Source: Paenalcaligenes niemegkensis | GTDB lineage: Bacteria > Pseudomonadota > Gammaproteobacteria > Burkholderiales > Burkholderiaceae_B | Direction: 5' to 3' | Assembly: GCF_022230885.1 (NCBI RefSeq) | Contig: NZ_JAKGCT010000004.1 | Coordinates: 2,108,001-2,172,000, forward strand | DNA: 64,000 nt | Shown: piece after piece, positions 9,361 through 19,650 of the stretch | Numbering within the stretch: position 1 is the first letter of the stretch | Layout: the number at the start of each line of letters is the position of its first letter | The notes under the pieces: model-generated | The model's database searches: none | Told to the model about the DNA's origin: nothing | The model's input: only the letters and a program-made list of their open reading frames with translations | Made by a program: the position numbers and the translations under genes

Positions 9361-10257
9361 TCACAGCCGTTCGGCATGAAATTTCATGTGATCGGCAATA
9401 AAGCTCAAAATAAAATAATAACTGTGATCGTAGCCTTCGTGTCGGCGCAAGGTTAAAGGCTGCCCTACTTTCTGGCACGCTTCCTCCAGGGCTTCAGGAT
9501 AAAGCTGCTCGGCCAAAAACTGGTCTGCCAGGCCTTGGTCGACGAGAATCCCTTCAGGATACGGTGCAGAGCTTTGCTTTTGCATAAGCAAGCTTGCATC
9601 ATAAGCCTCCCAAGTGGACTTATCATTGCCTAGATAGCCGCTGAAGGCCTTTTCGCCCCAAGGGCATTGGGTGGGCGCTGAAATAGGAGCAAACGCCGAG
9701 ACAGACTTAAACTTGCCCGGATAACGCTGCGCCAATACAAGCGCCCCATGACCACCCATTGAATGCCCAAAGATACCAACCCGCTCAGCATCACCTGGAA
9801 GAAGCGTGGTGGCGATGTCGTAAAGTTCGCTGACCACATAGCTTTCCATTCTATAGTGCTGGCTCCAGGGCGACTGCGTTGCGTCTACATAAAAGCCAGC
9901 CCCCGTTCCGAAGTCCCAACCATCATCCTCGCCCGGAAACCCAGCGCCACGAGGGCTGGTATCCGGCGTAACTAAGATAATACCGTGCTCGGCTGCATAC
10001 TGCTGGGCAGCCGCCTTAGTCATAAATGTTTCCTCGGTACACGTTAAGCCTGCCAGGAAAAAGAGCACCGGTAATTTGGCTGACCCCATAACATTGGCAT
10101 CGCTTTCTGCATTTTTTGCTGCGTCCGCACCTGCCTGAGGCGGTAGATACACTGAAAAGCGCATGGGTAAGCCAATGGTCTGGGATGGGTGCTGATAATA
10201 GCGCTGCCATCCATCGAAACAACGGTGTTCGCTGATAAGTTCCAACTGACTAAGCAT
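9361..10257 (-). CDS. fghA: S-formylglutathione hydrolase
   Basis: Serine hydrolase that splits S-formylglutathione into formate and glutathione, the last step of glutathione-dependent formaldehyde oxidation. The esterase-D family is recognised by the nucleophile elbow GHSMGGHGA, the stretch LPVLFFLAGLTCTEETFMTKA and the C-terminal catalytic His in GYDHSYYFI. The 298 residues are slightly longer than the usual 275-285 because of an insert near residues 45-55 (AGADAAKNAESDAN). It lies 123 bp downstream of frmA on the same strand, so the two likely form one operon ending at the adjacent terminator. Confidence 0.96.
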   Translation of the reverse strand: MLSQLELISEHRCFDGWQRYYQHPSQTIGLPMRFSVYLPPQAGADAAKNAESDANVMGSAKLPVLFFLAGLTCTEETFMTKAAAQQYAAEHGIILVTPDTSPRGAGFPGEDDGWDFGTGAGFYVDATQSPWSQHYRMESYVVSELYDIATTLLPGDAERVGIFGHSMGGHGALVLAQRYPGKFKSVSAFAPISAPTQCPWGEKAFSGYLGNDKSTWEAYDASLLMQKQSSAPYPEGILVDQGLADQFLAEQLYPEALEEACQKVGQPLTLRRHEGYDHSYYFILSFIADHMKFHAERL

Positions 10258-10380
10258 GTGAATTCCCTGTAAAACGAATAGGAGCTGGGCCCCGGTAAAG
10301 GAGTCAAGCCACCATTAAAAACGGGCTGCCTGGACTTATCCTACGCAACCCGTGCTAGACAAACGCGTAATGCCTGGTGG

Positions 10381-11487
10381 TTAATACACGACCACTGAGC
10401 GAATCGATTCGCCGCGCTGCATCAAGTCGAAGCCTTCGTTAATGCGATCAAGCGGTAGATGATGGGTAATCAAATCATCAATGTTGATTTTGCCATCCAT
10501 GTACCAGTCTACAATTTTTGGTACATCAGTACGACCACGAGCCCCGCCAAAGGCCGAACCTTTCCAGACCCGGCCTGTTACCAGCTGGAATGGACGGGTT
10601 GAAATCTCGGCTCCTGCTTCGGCTACGCCGATAATGACAGACTGGCCCCAGCCGCGATGGCAAGATTCAAGTGCCTGACGCATTACCTTGGTATTGCCGA
10701 CGCACTCAAAGGTGTAGTCGGCGCCGCCATCGGTCAGCTGAATAATGTGATCGACTACATTTTCAACTTCTGCAGCGTTAACAAAATGGGTCATACCAAA
10801 GCGTCGGGCCATGGCTTCACGCTCGGGATTCAGATCGACACCGATAATTTTGTCAGCGCCCACCATTTTTGCGCCCTGGATTACGTTCAGGCCAATGCCG
10901 CCCAGCCCGAACACAACCACATTGGCACCGGCCTCTACGTTTGCCGTGAAGAGCACTGCCCCCAGACCCGTCGTCACGCCACAGCCTATGTAGCAAACCT
11001 TGTCAAACGGTGCATCGCTACGAATCTTTGCCAGTGCGATCTCTGGGACCACAATATGATTTGCAAACGTAGACGTACCCATGTAGTGATGGATGGGCTT
11101 GCCATCGATACTGAACCGCGAAGTACCATCAGGCATCAGACCCTTGCCCTGCGTGGCACGAATAGCGGTACACAAGTTGGTTTTTTGCGATAGGCAAGAC
11201 TTGCATTGACGACATTCTGGCGTGTAAAGGGGAATGACGTGATCACCGGGCTTCAGCGACGTAACACCAGCGCCGACTTCCATCACGACCCCTGCGCCTT
11301 CATGACCCAGAATAGCGGGAAACAGCCCCTCAGGATCGGCTCCGGACAGAGTGTACAGGTCAGTGTGGCAGATACCCGTCGCTTTAATTTCGACTAAAAC
11401 CTCGCCAGCACGTGGGCCTTGCAAGTCGACTTCTTCAATGGTTAACGGCTCGCCCGCTTTCCATGCAATTGCTGCTTTGGTTTTCAT
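10381..11487 (-). CDS. frmA: S-(hydroxymethyl)glutathione dehydrogenase (class III alcohol dehydrogenase)
   Basis: NAD-dependent zinc enzyme that oxidises the formaldehyde-glutathione adduct to S-formylglutathione. Catalytic zinc ligands appear in GICHTDLYTLSG and ILGHEGAG. The structural zinc site is CRQCKSCLSQKTNLC. The Rossmann motif is FGLGGIGLNVIQG. The 368 residues match the family. The ATG at 11487 is chosen over an in-frame TTG one codon upstream because AGGAGGG lies about 10 bases before it. No frmR-like repressor gene adjoins it. The 245-bp upstream gap holds no gene. Confidence 0.97.
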   Translation of the reverse strand: MKTKAAIAWKAGEPLTIEEVDLQGPRAGEVLVEIKATGICHTDLYTLSGADPEGLFPAILGHEGAGVVMEVGAGVTSLKPGDHVIPLYTPECRQCKSCLSQKTNLCTAIRATQGKGLMPDGTSRFSIDGKPIHHYMGTSTFANHIVVPEIALAKIRSDAPFDKVCYIGCGVTTGLGAVLFTANVEAGANVVVFGLGGIGLNVIQGAKMVGADKIIGVDLNPEREAMARRFGMTHFVNAAEVENVVDHIIQLTDGGADYTFECVGNTKVMRQALESCHRGWGQSVIIGVAEAGAEISTRPFQLVTGRVWKGSAFGGARGRTDVPKIVDWYMDGKINIDDLITHHLPLDRINEGFDLMQRGESIRSVVVY

Positions 11488-11734
11488 CAAATCAACCCTC
11501 CTGAGTTATGCAATTTAGTTGTATATACTTAATGTACCGTAAATATAAAAAATCTCAAGTTGTTGCAACGAGATCTATAAGGTCACACTATGACTTTCTA
11601 TCTGAACCGGGCACGAGCGCTGCCTCTAGCAACTGGTTTTACCATTGTTGCCTACGAGATCCAACAACTCCCCTACAGCGCGTATCCATTAAGACAAAAG
11701 TAATGCACACCTGAGGCATCGCTTTTTTGCCACG

Positions 11735-12583
11735 CTAAGGCAGTTCGAGCTCGGTCAGAATAGGCGAATGATCGGAAATCTGCTTCCATGGCGCACCCTG
11801 CAACACTCTCGCACTGCGCACAGCAAAACCACGCTGGTAGATTCGATCAAGACGCAAAAACGGAAAAGCCGAAGGAAAGGTACGGGGCGGCAGACTAAGA
11901 CGTGCGTTACCATCCACGCCCAGCACCGGAGCGCTTACATCATAATCAGGCTGTCCGCGCGCCCCACGTAGCCACTGCATGGGCTGGCGAAGTTTAAAGC
12001 GCGAACTGGCATACATTTCAGGGGCAAACGAGAACACCTCGTATAAACCGAGCTGTTTTACAAAGATAGGGGCCAGACGATTGTTCCAGTCGTTAAAGTC
12101 ACCGGCAATCAACAACGGCTCATCTTCAGGAACGATGCGATTGATACGATCGACCAATGCCATAATTTGTCGGGAGCGACCGCCAGAAAACAACCCCAGA
12201 TGCACAACGAGGCAGTGCACATGGCGATCTTCCACTTGTACCACGGCATGCAACAAGCCCCGCTGCTCAAGCCTGTGATCGGAAATGTCTTCGTTTTCGT
12301 AATACAGAATGGGAAAGCGCGACAGCAACGCATTACCGTGATCGGTGTGCTCGCGAATGGCATTACACCCATAACAGTTATCCATGCGCAGCACGGCCCC
12401 CAAGAGCTCGTGCTGCGCATCAAGCGTGGCGCGCAAATCATTGCGCCCCTGCACTTCCTGAAGAAAAAGCAGGTCAGGTGACAGGCCATAGAGCCCCAGC
12501 TTCAGGGCATCCATTGACTCACGGTTCCCCGTGGCCGTACGGCCTTTGTGGATGTTGTAACTCACAACCCGTATTACAGCCAC
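11735..12583 (-). CDS. Endonuclease/exonuclease/phosphatase (EEP) family protein
   Basis: Metal-dependent phosphodiesterase of the DNase I/exonuclease III fold. The N-terminus RVVSYNIHKG holds the family Asn, LLFLQEVQG the metal-binding Glu, LLIAGDFNDW the catalytic Asp/Asn pair and SDHSPIL the terminal His. The substrate cannot be deduced. Related genes in this position in Bordetella are annotated only as EEP family. It starts with GTG 10 bp after the aspS stop, so it is the last gene of the fmdB-DUF502-aspS operon. It has no signal peptide. Confidence 0.85.
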   Translation of the reverse strand: MAVIRVVSYNIHKGRTATGNRESMDALKLGLYGLSPDLLFLQEVQGRNDLRATLDAQHELLGAVLRMDNCYGCNAIREHTDHGNALLSRFPILYYENEDISDHRLEQRGLLHAVVQVEDRHVHCLVVHLGLFSGGRSRQIMALVDRINRIVPEDEPLLIAGDFNDWNNRLAPIFVKQLGLYEVFSFAPEMYASSRFKLRQPMQWLRGARGQPDYDVSAPVLGVDGNARLSLPPRTFPSAFPFLRLDRIYQRGFAVRSARVLQGAPWKQISDHSPILTELELP

Positions 12584-12593
12584 GGTAAACTCC

Positions 12594-14388
12594 CTAAGCG
12601 GGCTTCGTTTCCTGCGGACGTAGACGAATGTGCAACTCTTTTAACTGTTTCTCGTCTACAGCCGACGGAGCCTGAGTTAATAGACACTGAGCGCGCTGCG
12701 TTTTAGGGAAAGCGATCACGTCACGAATGGAATCTGCACCCGCCATCATGGTGATCAGGCGATCCAGCCCAAATGCCACCCCACCATGCGGTGGCGCACC
12801 GTATTGTAAGGCATCAAGCAAGAAGCCGAACTTTTCACGAGCTTCCTCAGCACCAATATCCAACGCAGCAAAGACTTTAGTCTGGACATCTGCGCGGTGA
12901 ATACGCACCGACCCGCCGCCCATCTCCCAGCCGTTCAGAACCATATCATAAGCCTTGGCCAATACATTGGCAGGATCGCTTTCGAGCAAGTCTTCGTGCC
13001 CATTTTTGGGGCTTGTGAACGGATGATGAGCGGCGTAATAGCGCTGCGTTTCCTCATCGTACTCAAACATTGGGAAGTCGACCACCCACAATGGCTTCCA
13101 TCCTTCCTCGACAAGACCATTTGCACGGCCAAGATCACTATGTCCGATCTTGATGCGCAAAGCCCCCATCGCGTCGTTTACCACCTGGGTTTTATCGGCA
13201 CCAAAGAAGATCAAATCGCCATTCTCGGCACCCGTGCGTTCGATCAGCTGTGCAAGCACCTCGTTGCTGATATTTTTCACGATGGGTGACTGCAAGCCGG
13301 CGGGAATAGACGCAGCGTCATTAACTTTGATGTAGGCCAGGCCTTTAGCGCCATAGATGCCCACAAACTTGGTGTAGGCGTCAATTTCGCTACGGGACAT
13401 GGCGCTGCCGCCAGGAACCCGCAAAGCGACAACCCGCGATTTGGGATCATTGGCGGGACCGGAGAAGACTTTGAAGTCGACGCTGCGCATGAGCTCGGCT
13501 ACGTCGGTAAATTCCAGCCTGACGCGTAGATCCGGCTTATCAGAGCCAAAGCGTTTCATGGCTTCAGCCCACGTCATGGTGGGGAAAGGCTTAGGCAGTT
13601 CTACATTTTTAACCGTCGTGAAGACATGACGGATCATGTCCTCAAAAATCTGTCGAATTTCAACTTCGTCCAGGAAGGAAACTTCGCAATCAATTTGGGT
13701 AAACTCAGGTTGACGGTCAGCACGCAAATCTTCGTCGCGAAAGCACTTGGTGATTTGATAGTAACGATCGAAGCCCGAGACCATCAGCATCTGCTTAAAG
13801 AGCTGGGGCGACTGCGGCAATGCAAAAACTCGCCTGGATTTACCCTGGAAGGCACGAGATAGTCACGTGCGCCTTCAGGTGTGCTTTTGGTCAACATAGG
13901 CGTTTCGATGTCGATAAAGCCCAGGCTGTCCAGATACTTACGCACTTCCATTGCCACACGGTAGCGCAGCATTAAATTTTTTGCATCTGTGGGCGACGTA
14001 AATCGAGAACCCGATGCGTAAGACGGGTGGTCTCAGACAGGTTGTCGTCGTCGAGCTGGAATGCGGGCGTGACAGAAGCGTTCAGAATTTCAATTTCTGT
14101 ACAGACAATTTCGATTTCGCCTGAGGCCAGATCCGTATTGACCGTTCCTTCTGGACGAGCCTGCACCACGCCTGTGACGCGTAAGCAATATTCATTGCGA
14201 ATGCGCTCGGCAACCGGAAAGGCTTCGGCATTCTCTGGATTTACTACAATCTGCGCCAGGCCGGTTCGATCACGCAAGTCGATAAAAATAACACCGCCAT
14301 GATCTCGTCGGCGATGTACCCAGCCAAAAAGCGTTACGGTTTGTCCCAAATATTGGGTGTTGACCTCGCCGGTATAGCAGGTACGCAT
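12594..14388 (-). CDS. aspS: Aspartyl-tRNA synthetase (two frameshifts)
   Basis: Class IIb synthetase charging tRNA with aspartate; essential. The N-terminal OB-fold anticodon domain is clear ([20 protein letters not shown]). Motif 2 is [18 protein letters not shown] and motif 3 is GVAFGLDRL. Two frame breaks lie at a T6 run (13977-13982) and an A5 run (13824-13828). Adding one base to each yields a continuous 598-residue protein with [17 protein letters not shown] across the second join. An essential gene broken twice at homopolymers argues for sequencing error. It follows the DUF502 gene by 38 bp. Confidence 0.96.
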
Positions 14389-14426
14389 CTAGGAGGACTC
14401 CCTAAGTAAACGATAAAAGGATGGGG

Positions 14427-15094
14427 TCAGGTCTGCTCGTCACGCGGCGCCGACGCTTCTACATCAGGCTCGTGTGGCAAGGCTAGACTACTTTTGTGAG
14501 CACGACGTTCTGCCGGCACCACCACACCCATCGAAACAATATATTTAAGCGCCGCGTCGACGCTCATGTCGAGCTTAATAACGTCGGAACGCGGCACCAT
14601 TAAAAAAATCCCGAGGTTGGGTTAGGCGTCGTGGGTACATAGACACTGATGCAATCGTGCACTAGTTTTTCAGCCACTTCACCGCCCGGTGCCCCGGTTA
14701 AAAATGCAATAGTCCAGGCGTGCCGGCGTGGGTATTCAATTAACACCGCCTCGCGAAATGCCTGTCCGTCAGGTGCTAACACAGTATCACTGACTTGCTT
14801 TACTGAGTTGTAAATAGAACGCACCAGCGGGATACGACCTAAAAGCTGTTCCCAGTGCTCAATTAGGGTACGGCCTAGAAAGTTGGCGGTTACCAACCCT
14901 GTTGCCAGCACCACAACAAGCACAAGCGCCACTCGAAAACCAGGTATGTTTACCCCAAACAGGGCCTCGGAAGCTAAAAACGACGGCACAAAGCTTTCGA
15001 GGGTGCTGATAAGCAAAGCAATAACCCAGAACGTTATGACTAACGGTACCCAGATTAATAGCCCGGTAATAAAGAAACGCTTAAAAAAACGCAT
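14427..15094 (-). CDS. DUF502 family membrane protein (one frameshift)
   Basis: Predicted inner-membrane protein with two N-terminal helices (FFITGLLIWVPLVITFWVIA and VALVLVVVLATGLVTANFLG) and a soluble domain containing RIPLVRSIYNSVKQVSDT, typical of DUF502. Its function is unknown. The frame breaks at an A7 run (14602-14608). Adding one base extends the protein through LMVPRSDVIKLDMSVDAALK to 222 residues, close to family length. It lies between fmdB (5 bp upstream) and aspS and is probably co-transcribed with both, an arrangement I recall as common in betaproteobacteria. Confidence 0.88.
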
Positions 15095-15099
15095 GATAC

Positions 15100-15357
15100 T
15101 TAGCTTGAACTACTGTCGGTAGAGGCGGAGCTGCTTGCAGCACCTGCACTTTCTGAGGTGCCCGCACTTTTGCCGCTATCTCGAAAGTCGGTCACGTACC
15201 AACCGGTTCCCTTGAGTCTGAAACCTGCTGCAGTTACCTGCTTCACATAGCTGTGCTGCCCGCAAGCGGGACAAACTTCAAGCACCGGATCAGACATTTT
15301 CTGCAGCACATCTTGCTCGTGATGGCAGTTGCTGCATTGATAAGCATAAATAGGCAC
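15100..15357 (-). CDS. FmdB-type zinc ribbon protein
   Basis: An 85-residue protein with an N-terminal zinc ribbon: MPIYAYQCSNCHHEQ followed by VCPACGQHSY, giving paired CxxC motifs. It continues with the family segment FRLKGTGWYVTDF and ends in a low-complexity Ser/Ala/Gly tail. FmdB proteins are named for proximity to formamidase genes, but most, including this one, have no known substrate. It is the first gene of the apparent fmdB-DUF502-aspS-EEP operon. Confidence 0.9.
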   Translation of the reverse strand: MPIYAYQCSNCHHEQDVLQKMSDPVLEVCPACGQHSYVKQVTAAGFRLKGTGWYVTDFRDSGKSAGTSESAGAASSSASTDSSSS

Positions 15358-15390
15358 GACTTAAACCTAAAGACGATAGGAAAGACCAAA

Positions 15391-15429
15391 GGTTTAACGC
15401 AAAAGCCGCAATCGGTCTGGCGTTAAACC
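15391..15429. repeat. 9-bp inverted repeat between antiporter gene and fmdB
   Basis: GGTTTAACG and CGTTAAACC separated by 21 bases, in the 177-bp gap after the antiporter stop and before fmdB. It could be a weak terminator or an operator for the fmdB operon. There is no T run to decide, and I see no other feature in this gap. Confidence 0.4.
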
Positions 15430-15534
15430 CCTAAAACGCTAATTTTAGCCCGTTTACCAACTTACCGCACGATTTGAGCAGTAAAGCGGTCCACGGCCCC
15501 GTTGCATTTCGTTCAAAACGGGCCCTGTTCAGAT

Positions 15535-16818
15535 TTAGACAAACGATGTCGGTAACAAAAACATAACGGCAGCAATAATCGTAGGTACGGCGGCCGAGCC
15601 AAGTAAACGCAGCGGAGAGATGGCGCCGTTAGCGAAGGTACCTTTCAGGATAGAAAAGCCAGCCGGATTAGGTGCATTCGCAATTACTGTCAAACCACCA
15701 CCCGTTACCGCACCAGCTACCAGCATATAGCGCCACAGTTCGCCGGTGCCCTCGACCAGAGAGCCCAGATACGTCAGCGCCGCATTGTCGGTAATGGCAG
15801 TTAGTGCCGTCGCCCCCCAGAACAGTACCGCTGGCGATAAGCCCCCTAGCAGATCTTGTAACCACCATTTTTGCAGGCCGCCGAGCACCACCAGTCCGGC
15901 CAGGAAAAACCCGACCATTAGACCTTCGCGAATCATCAAAGGATTCTGATGAACGCTATACGCCTGGGTGTAACCCACAAACAGCATTAACAGTGCCAGA
16001 AATATGATGGGATAGTGAGCCGACAGCACAACCCCCAACAAAAACAGCAAGTGAATCGCTATCACGCCAAGAGGTACCGATGAGCGCTCTGCCTTCGCCT
16101 GCTCTGCCTCAAGCGCACTGGCTCCTGAGGCTACGAGCGACTCACGCGATATAAAGGTCAGCAGGGCCGCATTAATAATAACCGCCGTAGCAGCGCGCCA
16201 ACCAAAGTGCGTGAACATGAACATGGTGTCCCAATTAAAGGTTTGGGCCACCATGAGGACGGGTGGAGCGGCATAGGCAGTTAACACTCCGCCTATGGAA
16301 ATATTCACAAACAGCACGCCCAAAGTCAGATACTTGAAGCTTTCACGAGTGGCATTCTCGAAATACCGATCACGAATCATCAAGGCGGCCAAGGTCATGG
16401 CGGCCGGCTCAGTAATTAGTGAACCGGCCAAAGGCACAGCCGACATAATGATAAAAAACATTGCGTACTCTCGACGCAATGGGACGATAGCAGCCAATAC
16501 ATTGACGATTTTCGATACCAGCTCGAGAATGGGCCGGCTTGCTGCAACCACCATGATCACGAATACAAAAGCCGGTTCAGTAAAGTTTCGGGTATTCATG
16601 TATTCGATAGCGGTGTCCAGACCGATAAAGGTCGCGATATAAACCACCAGGATACAAGCCCAGACTCCGAAGACCGCCTCAACCTCGGACAGCAAATGCC
16701 AAAGGCCAGAATGAGAGCCACCACGATCGGCCAAACGTGCAAAAACAGGAACTGAAAACGTATGAATGACGGCAATGGCAAACAGCACACTTGCAGTCAC
16801 TTCCATAGTACTAGGCAT
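15535..16818 (-). CDS. Putative Na+/H+ antiporter membrane protein
   Basis: A 427-residue protein with about eleven to twelve hydrophobic segments. It resembles the putative Na+/H+ antiporter families of the ion-transporter superfamily. Characteristic stretches are AVPLAGSLITEPAAMTLAALM and FWGATALTAITDNAALTYLGSL, which look like the two pseudo-symmetric half-motifs, with polar Asp/Asn residues inside helices. The transported ion is inferred from the family. It stands alone on the minus strand with a 336-bp gene-free region upstream. The start is the ATG of MPSTMEVT. Confidence 0.75.
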   Translation of the reverse strand: MPSTMEVTASVLFAIAVIHTFSVPVFARLADRGGSHSGLWHLLSEVEAVFGVWACILVVYIATFIGLDTAIEYMNTRNFTEPAFVFVIMVVAASRPILELVSKIVNVLAAIVPLRREYAMFFIIMSAVPLAGSLITEPAAMTLAALMIRDRYFENATRESFKYLTLGVLFVNISIGGVLTAYAAPPVLMVAQTFNWDTMFMFTHFGWRAATAVIINAALLTFISRESLVASGASALEAEQAKAERSSVPLGVIAIHLLFLLGVVLSAHYPIIFLALLMLFVGYTQAYSVHQNPLMIREGLMVGFFLAGLVVLGGLQKWWLQDLLGGLSPAVLFWGATALTAITDNAALTYLGSLVEGTGELWRYMLVAGAVTGGGLTVIANAPNPAGFSILKGTFANGAISPLRLLGSAAVPTIIAAVMFLLPTSFV

Positions 16819-17154
16819 GCATCAACCTTTTCTAAAGACTAGCAACGGTCCCGGGCATATAAGCCTTACGCGGACCACCACAATATCGAGACGCTGCGCC
16901 TTGGCACACACTTAAGACGCAGACAAGCAGGGGTCACCCCTTGTTGGATAACAGATCACGGCTGGCTGAGTATACAGGCACGAATTATTGGTGCTTTCGC
17001 CTACTTAGTCAGCATATCCGCACCTACCTATGATGCGCTGGCCCCATTTTTAGTGTTTGTAATGAAGCCGTCATGGGTAGAAAACTTGCGTATTTTACAC
17101 ATCAGACACTGAAGCACGCACAAATAAACGTAACATAGCCATGATCAAAAGGGT
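16819..17154. other. Gene-free intergenic region
   Basis: About 336 bp with no credible coding sequence, between the downstream end of ubiA and the 5' end of the antiporter gene, so it probably holds the antiporter promoter. A 13-bp dyad AGGGGTCACCCCT at 16929-16941 is the only symmetric element I noticed. It could be an operator, but nothing links it to a regulator. Confidence 0.5.
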
Positions 17155-18093
17155 TTACCCTAATACGGTACCCATAAGCGCAGCGACCACTAACAATACA
17201 CCTACGGTCATATTGGCACGAAAAAGTCCCAGGCCTTGTTCAGGTCGACGGGGATTAAAGCGCACCACTTGCCAAGCCAGATGCAAGGCGATAGCAGCCA
17301 TCACTATAAAGTAAGGCCAGCTCATGTCCAATTGATAACCGCCCCACAACCACAGCAATATCGTGGCAGCGTAAAAGCCCCCTATCCACTGCTTTCCCTT
17401 ATCACCAAAGCGTATGGCGGCCGATTTCAGACCCAGTTTAAGATCATCCTGAATGTCGATGTAGCCATAAATGGAGTCGTATCCAATTTGCCATAACACT
17501 GTTCCTAACCACATGGCGATTGCCGCAGGCGGCACTGAATTTTGAGTGTCAGACCAAGCCATAAGCATGCCCCAGTTAAAAGCAATGCCCAGCACGGCTT
17601 GTGGCCAATGGGTGAATCGCTTGCATAAGGGATAAATGATTACGATGGGTACTAGGAGCAACGCTAATAGCCGGCTATAAGGGTTGATCGCCAACAGCAG
17701 CAATGCGCAGATAACAAGCTGAGCCGCCACGAACCACAGTGCCTTTTTAAGACTCAGCTGTCCACTGGTCAAAGGGCGAAATCGGGTGCGCTCAACCTTG
17801 TTATCAAAGTCCCTATCAAAAATATCATTAAAGCAGCAGCCTACTCCACGCATAAGCAAAGCGCCCAGCGAGAAAATAAATAAGCGCCACAAGGTCGGCA
17901 AACCGTCAGCGGCCTGAACCAGGGCTGCGATGGCCGGCAATAGCGTCAGCCACGTGCCGACGGGCCGATCTAAACGACACAATCGCGCATAGGGCCCCCA
18001 TGACTCGGGTAACCATCGTGCAACCCAGTCATCCGGGCGCATATCGTTTAAGTCGGTGGAGGAGGTGTTTTCGGCTGGCTTGTTGACTGACAT
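17155..18093 (-). CDS. ubiA: 4-hydroxybenzoate polyprenyltransferase
   Basis: Integral membrane prenyltransferase joining 4-hydroxybenzoate to the polyprenyl chain in ubiquinone synthesis. The first Asp-rich motif is NDIFDRDFDNKVERTRFRPL. The second is in YGYIDIQDDLKLGLKSAAIRFGD. The reading frame is open from 18165, but the extra residues are unlike the family. Starting at the ATG of MSVNKPAENT (18093) gives 312 residues, nearer the usual 285-300; an ATG at 18114 is an alternative. It lies 16 bp or more downstream of the aminotransferase gene on the same strand. Confidence 0.93.
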   Translation of the reverse strand: MSVNKPAENTSSTDLNDMRPDDWVARWLPESWGPYARLCRLDRPVGTWLTLLPAIAALVQAADGLPTLWRLFIFSLGALLMRGVGCCFNDIFDRDFDNKVERTRFRPLTSGQLSLKKALWFVAAQLVICALLLLAINPYSRLLALLLVPIVIIYPLCKRFTHWPQAVLGIAFNWGMLMAWSDTQNSVPPAAIAMWLGTVLWQIGYDSIYGYIDIQDDLKLGLKSAAIRFGDKGKQWIGGFYAATILLWLWGGYQLDMSWPYFIVMAAIALHLAWQVVRFNPRRPEQGLGLFRANMTVGVLLVVAALMGTVLG

Positions 18094-18181
18094 ACTGAGT
18101 GGCGCTTCGCGCATAGGCTGAACCTGACAATACAGCCGTGACTGGCACGGCTGCTTGAGCATCATGGCATCATTGTAGCGC

Positions 18182-19386
18182 TTAGTTTTGGGCTGCTTCG
18201 CGTATTAATTGCCCCAAAATAGCGATCCCTTTTCGGATGCGGTCTTCAGTGACAGTGACGAAGCTTAAACGCAAGGTATTGCGCTGAAAGCTCTCGCTGG
18301 CATAAAAAGGCGCGCCGGGGACAAAAGCCACATTATTTTCGATTGCTTTAGCCAGTAGCTCTTCGGCGTCGATATTGGCGGGCAAGGTGACCCAGATAAA
18401 CATGCCACCTTCTGGTCGTGTCCAGCTTACGCCCTCGGGAAAATGCTCTTGCATAGCTTCGAGCATAAAGTCGCACTGTCGATGATAAAGGTCGCGTACG
18501 GTAGGAAGGTGTGTCGTTAAAAAGCCTTCCTTGACCGCTTCGTAAACAGCCATTTGCGTCACAGACGAGGAATGCAAGTCAGTCGCCTGTTTAATCTGTA
18601 CCAGCTTATTAATGATTTCAACCGGAGCAGCTATATAACCCAGACGCAAGCCTGGCGCCAGGACTTTGGAAAAAGAGCCCAGACGAATCACAGTGGCACC
18701 AGCCTTGCGGCCCAGGCTTAACAAGCTGGGCTGCGGTGAACCTGCATAACGTAGCTCGCCGTAGGGGTCGTCTTCGATGATAGGGATACGCGCAGCCGCA
18801 CAACGCTCGACCAATTCTTGACGTCGCTCGGTGCTTAAGGTCACACCCATAGGGTTATGAAAGTTTGGCAAAGCATATATGAAGCGTGCGCCTTGAGCCT
18901 TGGGCTCGGAGACTTCAGATGGGATTAAGCCATTTTCGTCTGTGTCGATCGACACGTATTCAGGCTCAAACACTGAAAACGACTGCAATGCGCCCAGATA
19001 AGTAGGAGACTCAACAAGAATTTTACTTCCTACATCTACGAACAGCTTGCCCAGCATGTCGAGCGCTTGCTGAGAGCCTGAAACAATCAGTACCTCGTCC
19101 GGGCTAATTTGCGTACCGCCCTGGCTTAGGTCTTCAGCCACCCACTCGCGTAACGGCCCATAACCTTCGGTGGGACCGTACTGCAACGCCACTCGTCCAC
19201 TACTTTCGAACACACGGTCAAAAGCCTCACGAATTTGCTCGACGGGGAAACCATCAGCTGACGGCAGGCCCCCGCAAAGGAAATGACCTCGGGCCGAGTT
19301 GTGACCTTAAGAATTTCCCGGATGGCCGAGCTATTTAGCTTCTGTGCACGTTGTGAAAAAGTAAAAGAAGGTGTTTGAGATTCCAT
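18182..19386 (-). CDS. PLP-dependent aminotransferase, class I/II (one frameshift)
   Basis: Fold-type I aminotransferase of the 2-aminoadipate/aromatic (LysN, ARO8, MocR C-domain) group. The PLP lysine is in RLGSFSKVLAPGLRLGY. The family start MESQTPSFTFSQRAQKLNSS and the arginine near the C-terminus (NTLRLSFV) fit. The frame breaks at a C5 run (19269-19273). Adding one base gives ISFAGGLPSADGFPVEQIRE and 401 residues. There is no N-terminal HTH domain, so it is an enzyme and not a MocR regulator. The amino donor is not identifiable, but branched-chain or aminoadipate-type acids are typical. Confidence 0.88.
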
Positions 19387-19611
19387 GATGCGACGTCGGC
19401 CCTGAGTAAGAACGATTAAGACTTAAATTAATTGAAGCGAATCGGGTAGATTACAGTAATAAAGTGCATCTACAGCGCTTCGCATTAACAAATGATGCCA
19501 TGCCAGCTCGATTCGCAACAGCCCCCGAGGGACCCAGCCCTATAAAAACCAGTTTACACCCTAGTATTTACCCGCAAACCGCATTGTTTCGCATTGATAT
19601 TTGACGCATAA

Positions 19612-19623
19612 TTGTATATACAA
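19612..19623. promoter_or_regulatory. Candidate HutC operator upstream of hutD
   Basis: TTGTATATACAA, a perfect 12-bp palindrome 28 bp before the hutD start. It contains TGTA-N2-TACA, the half-site arrangement I recall for Pseudomonas HutC. A TTGACG sequence 5 bp upstream could be a -35 element, with the operator then overlapping the promoter. Similar sites occur before hutC/hutU. Confidence 0.65.
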
Positions 19624-19650
19624 ATAAATATGATGAGATAAAGGCCTGTC

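Noticed and set aside
12594-14388. Reading aspS, uvrA, the hut genes and others as true pseudogenes
   Set aside because: Every break is a single-base loss in a homopolymer, conservation continues on both sides and essential genes are included, so sequencing error is the simpler cause.
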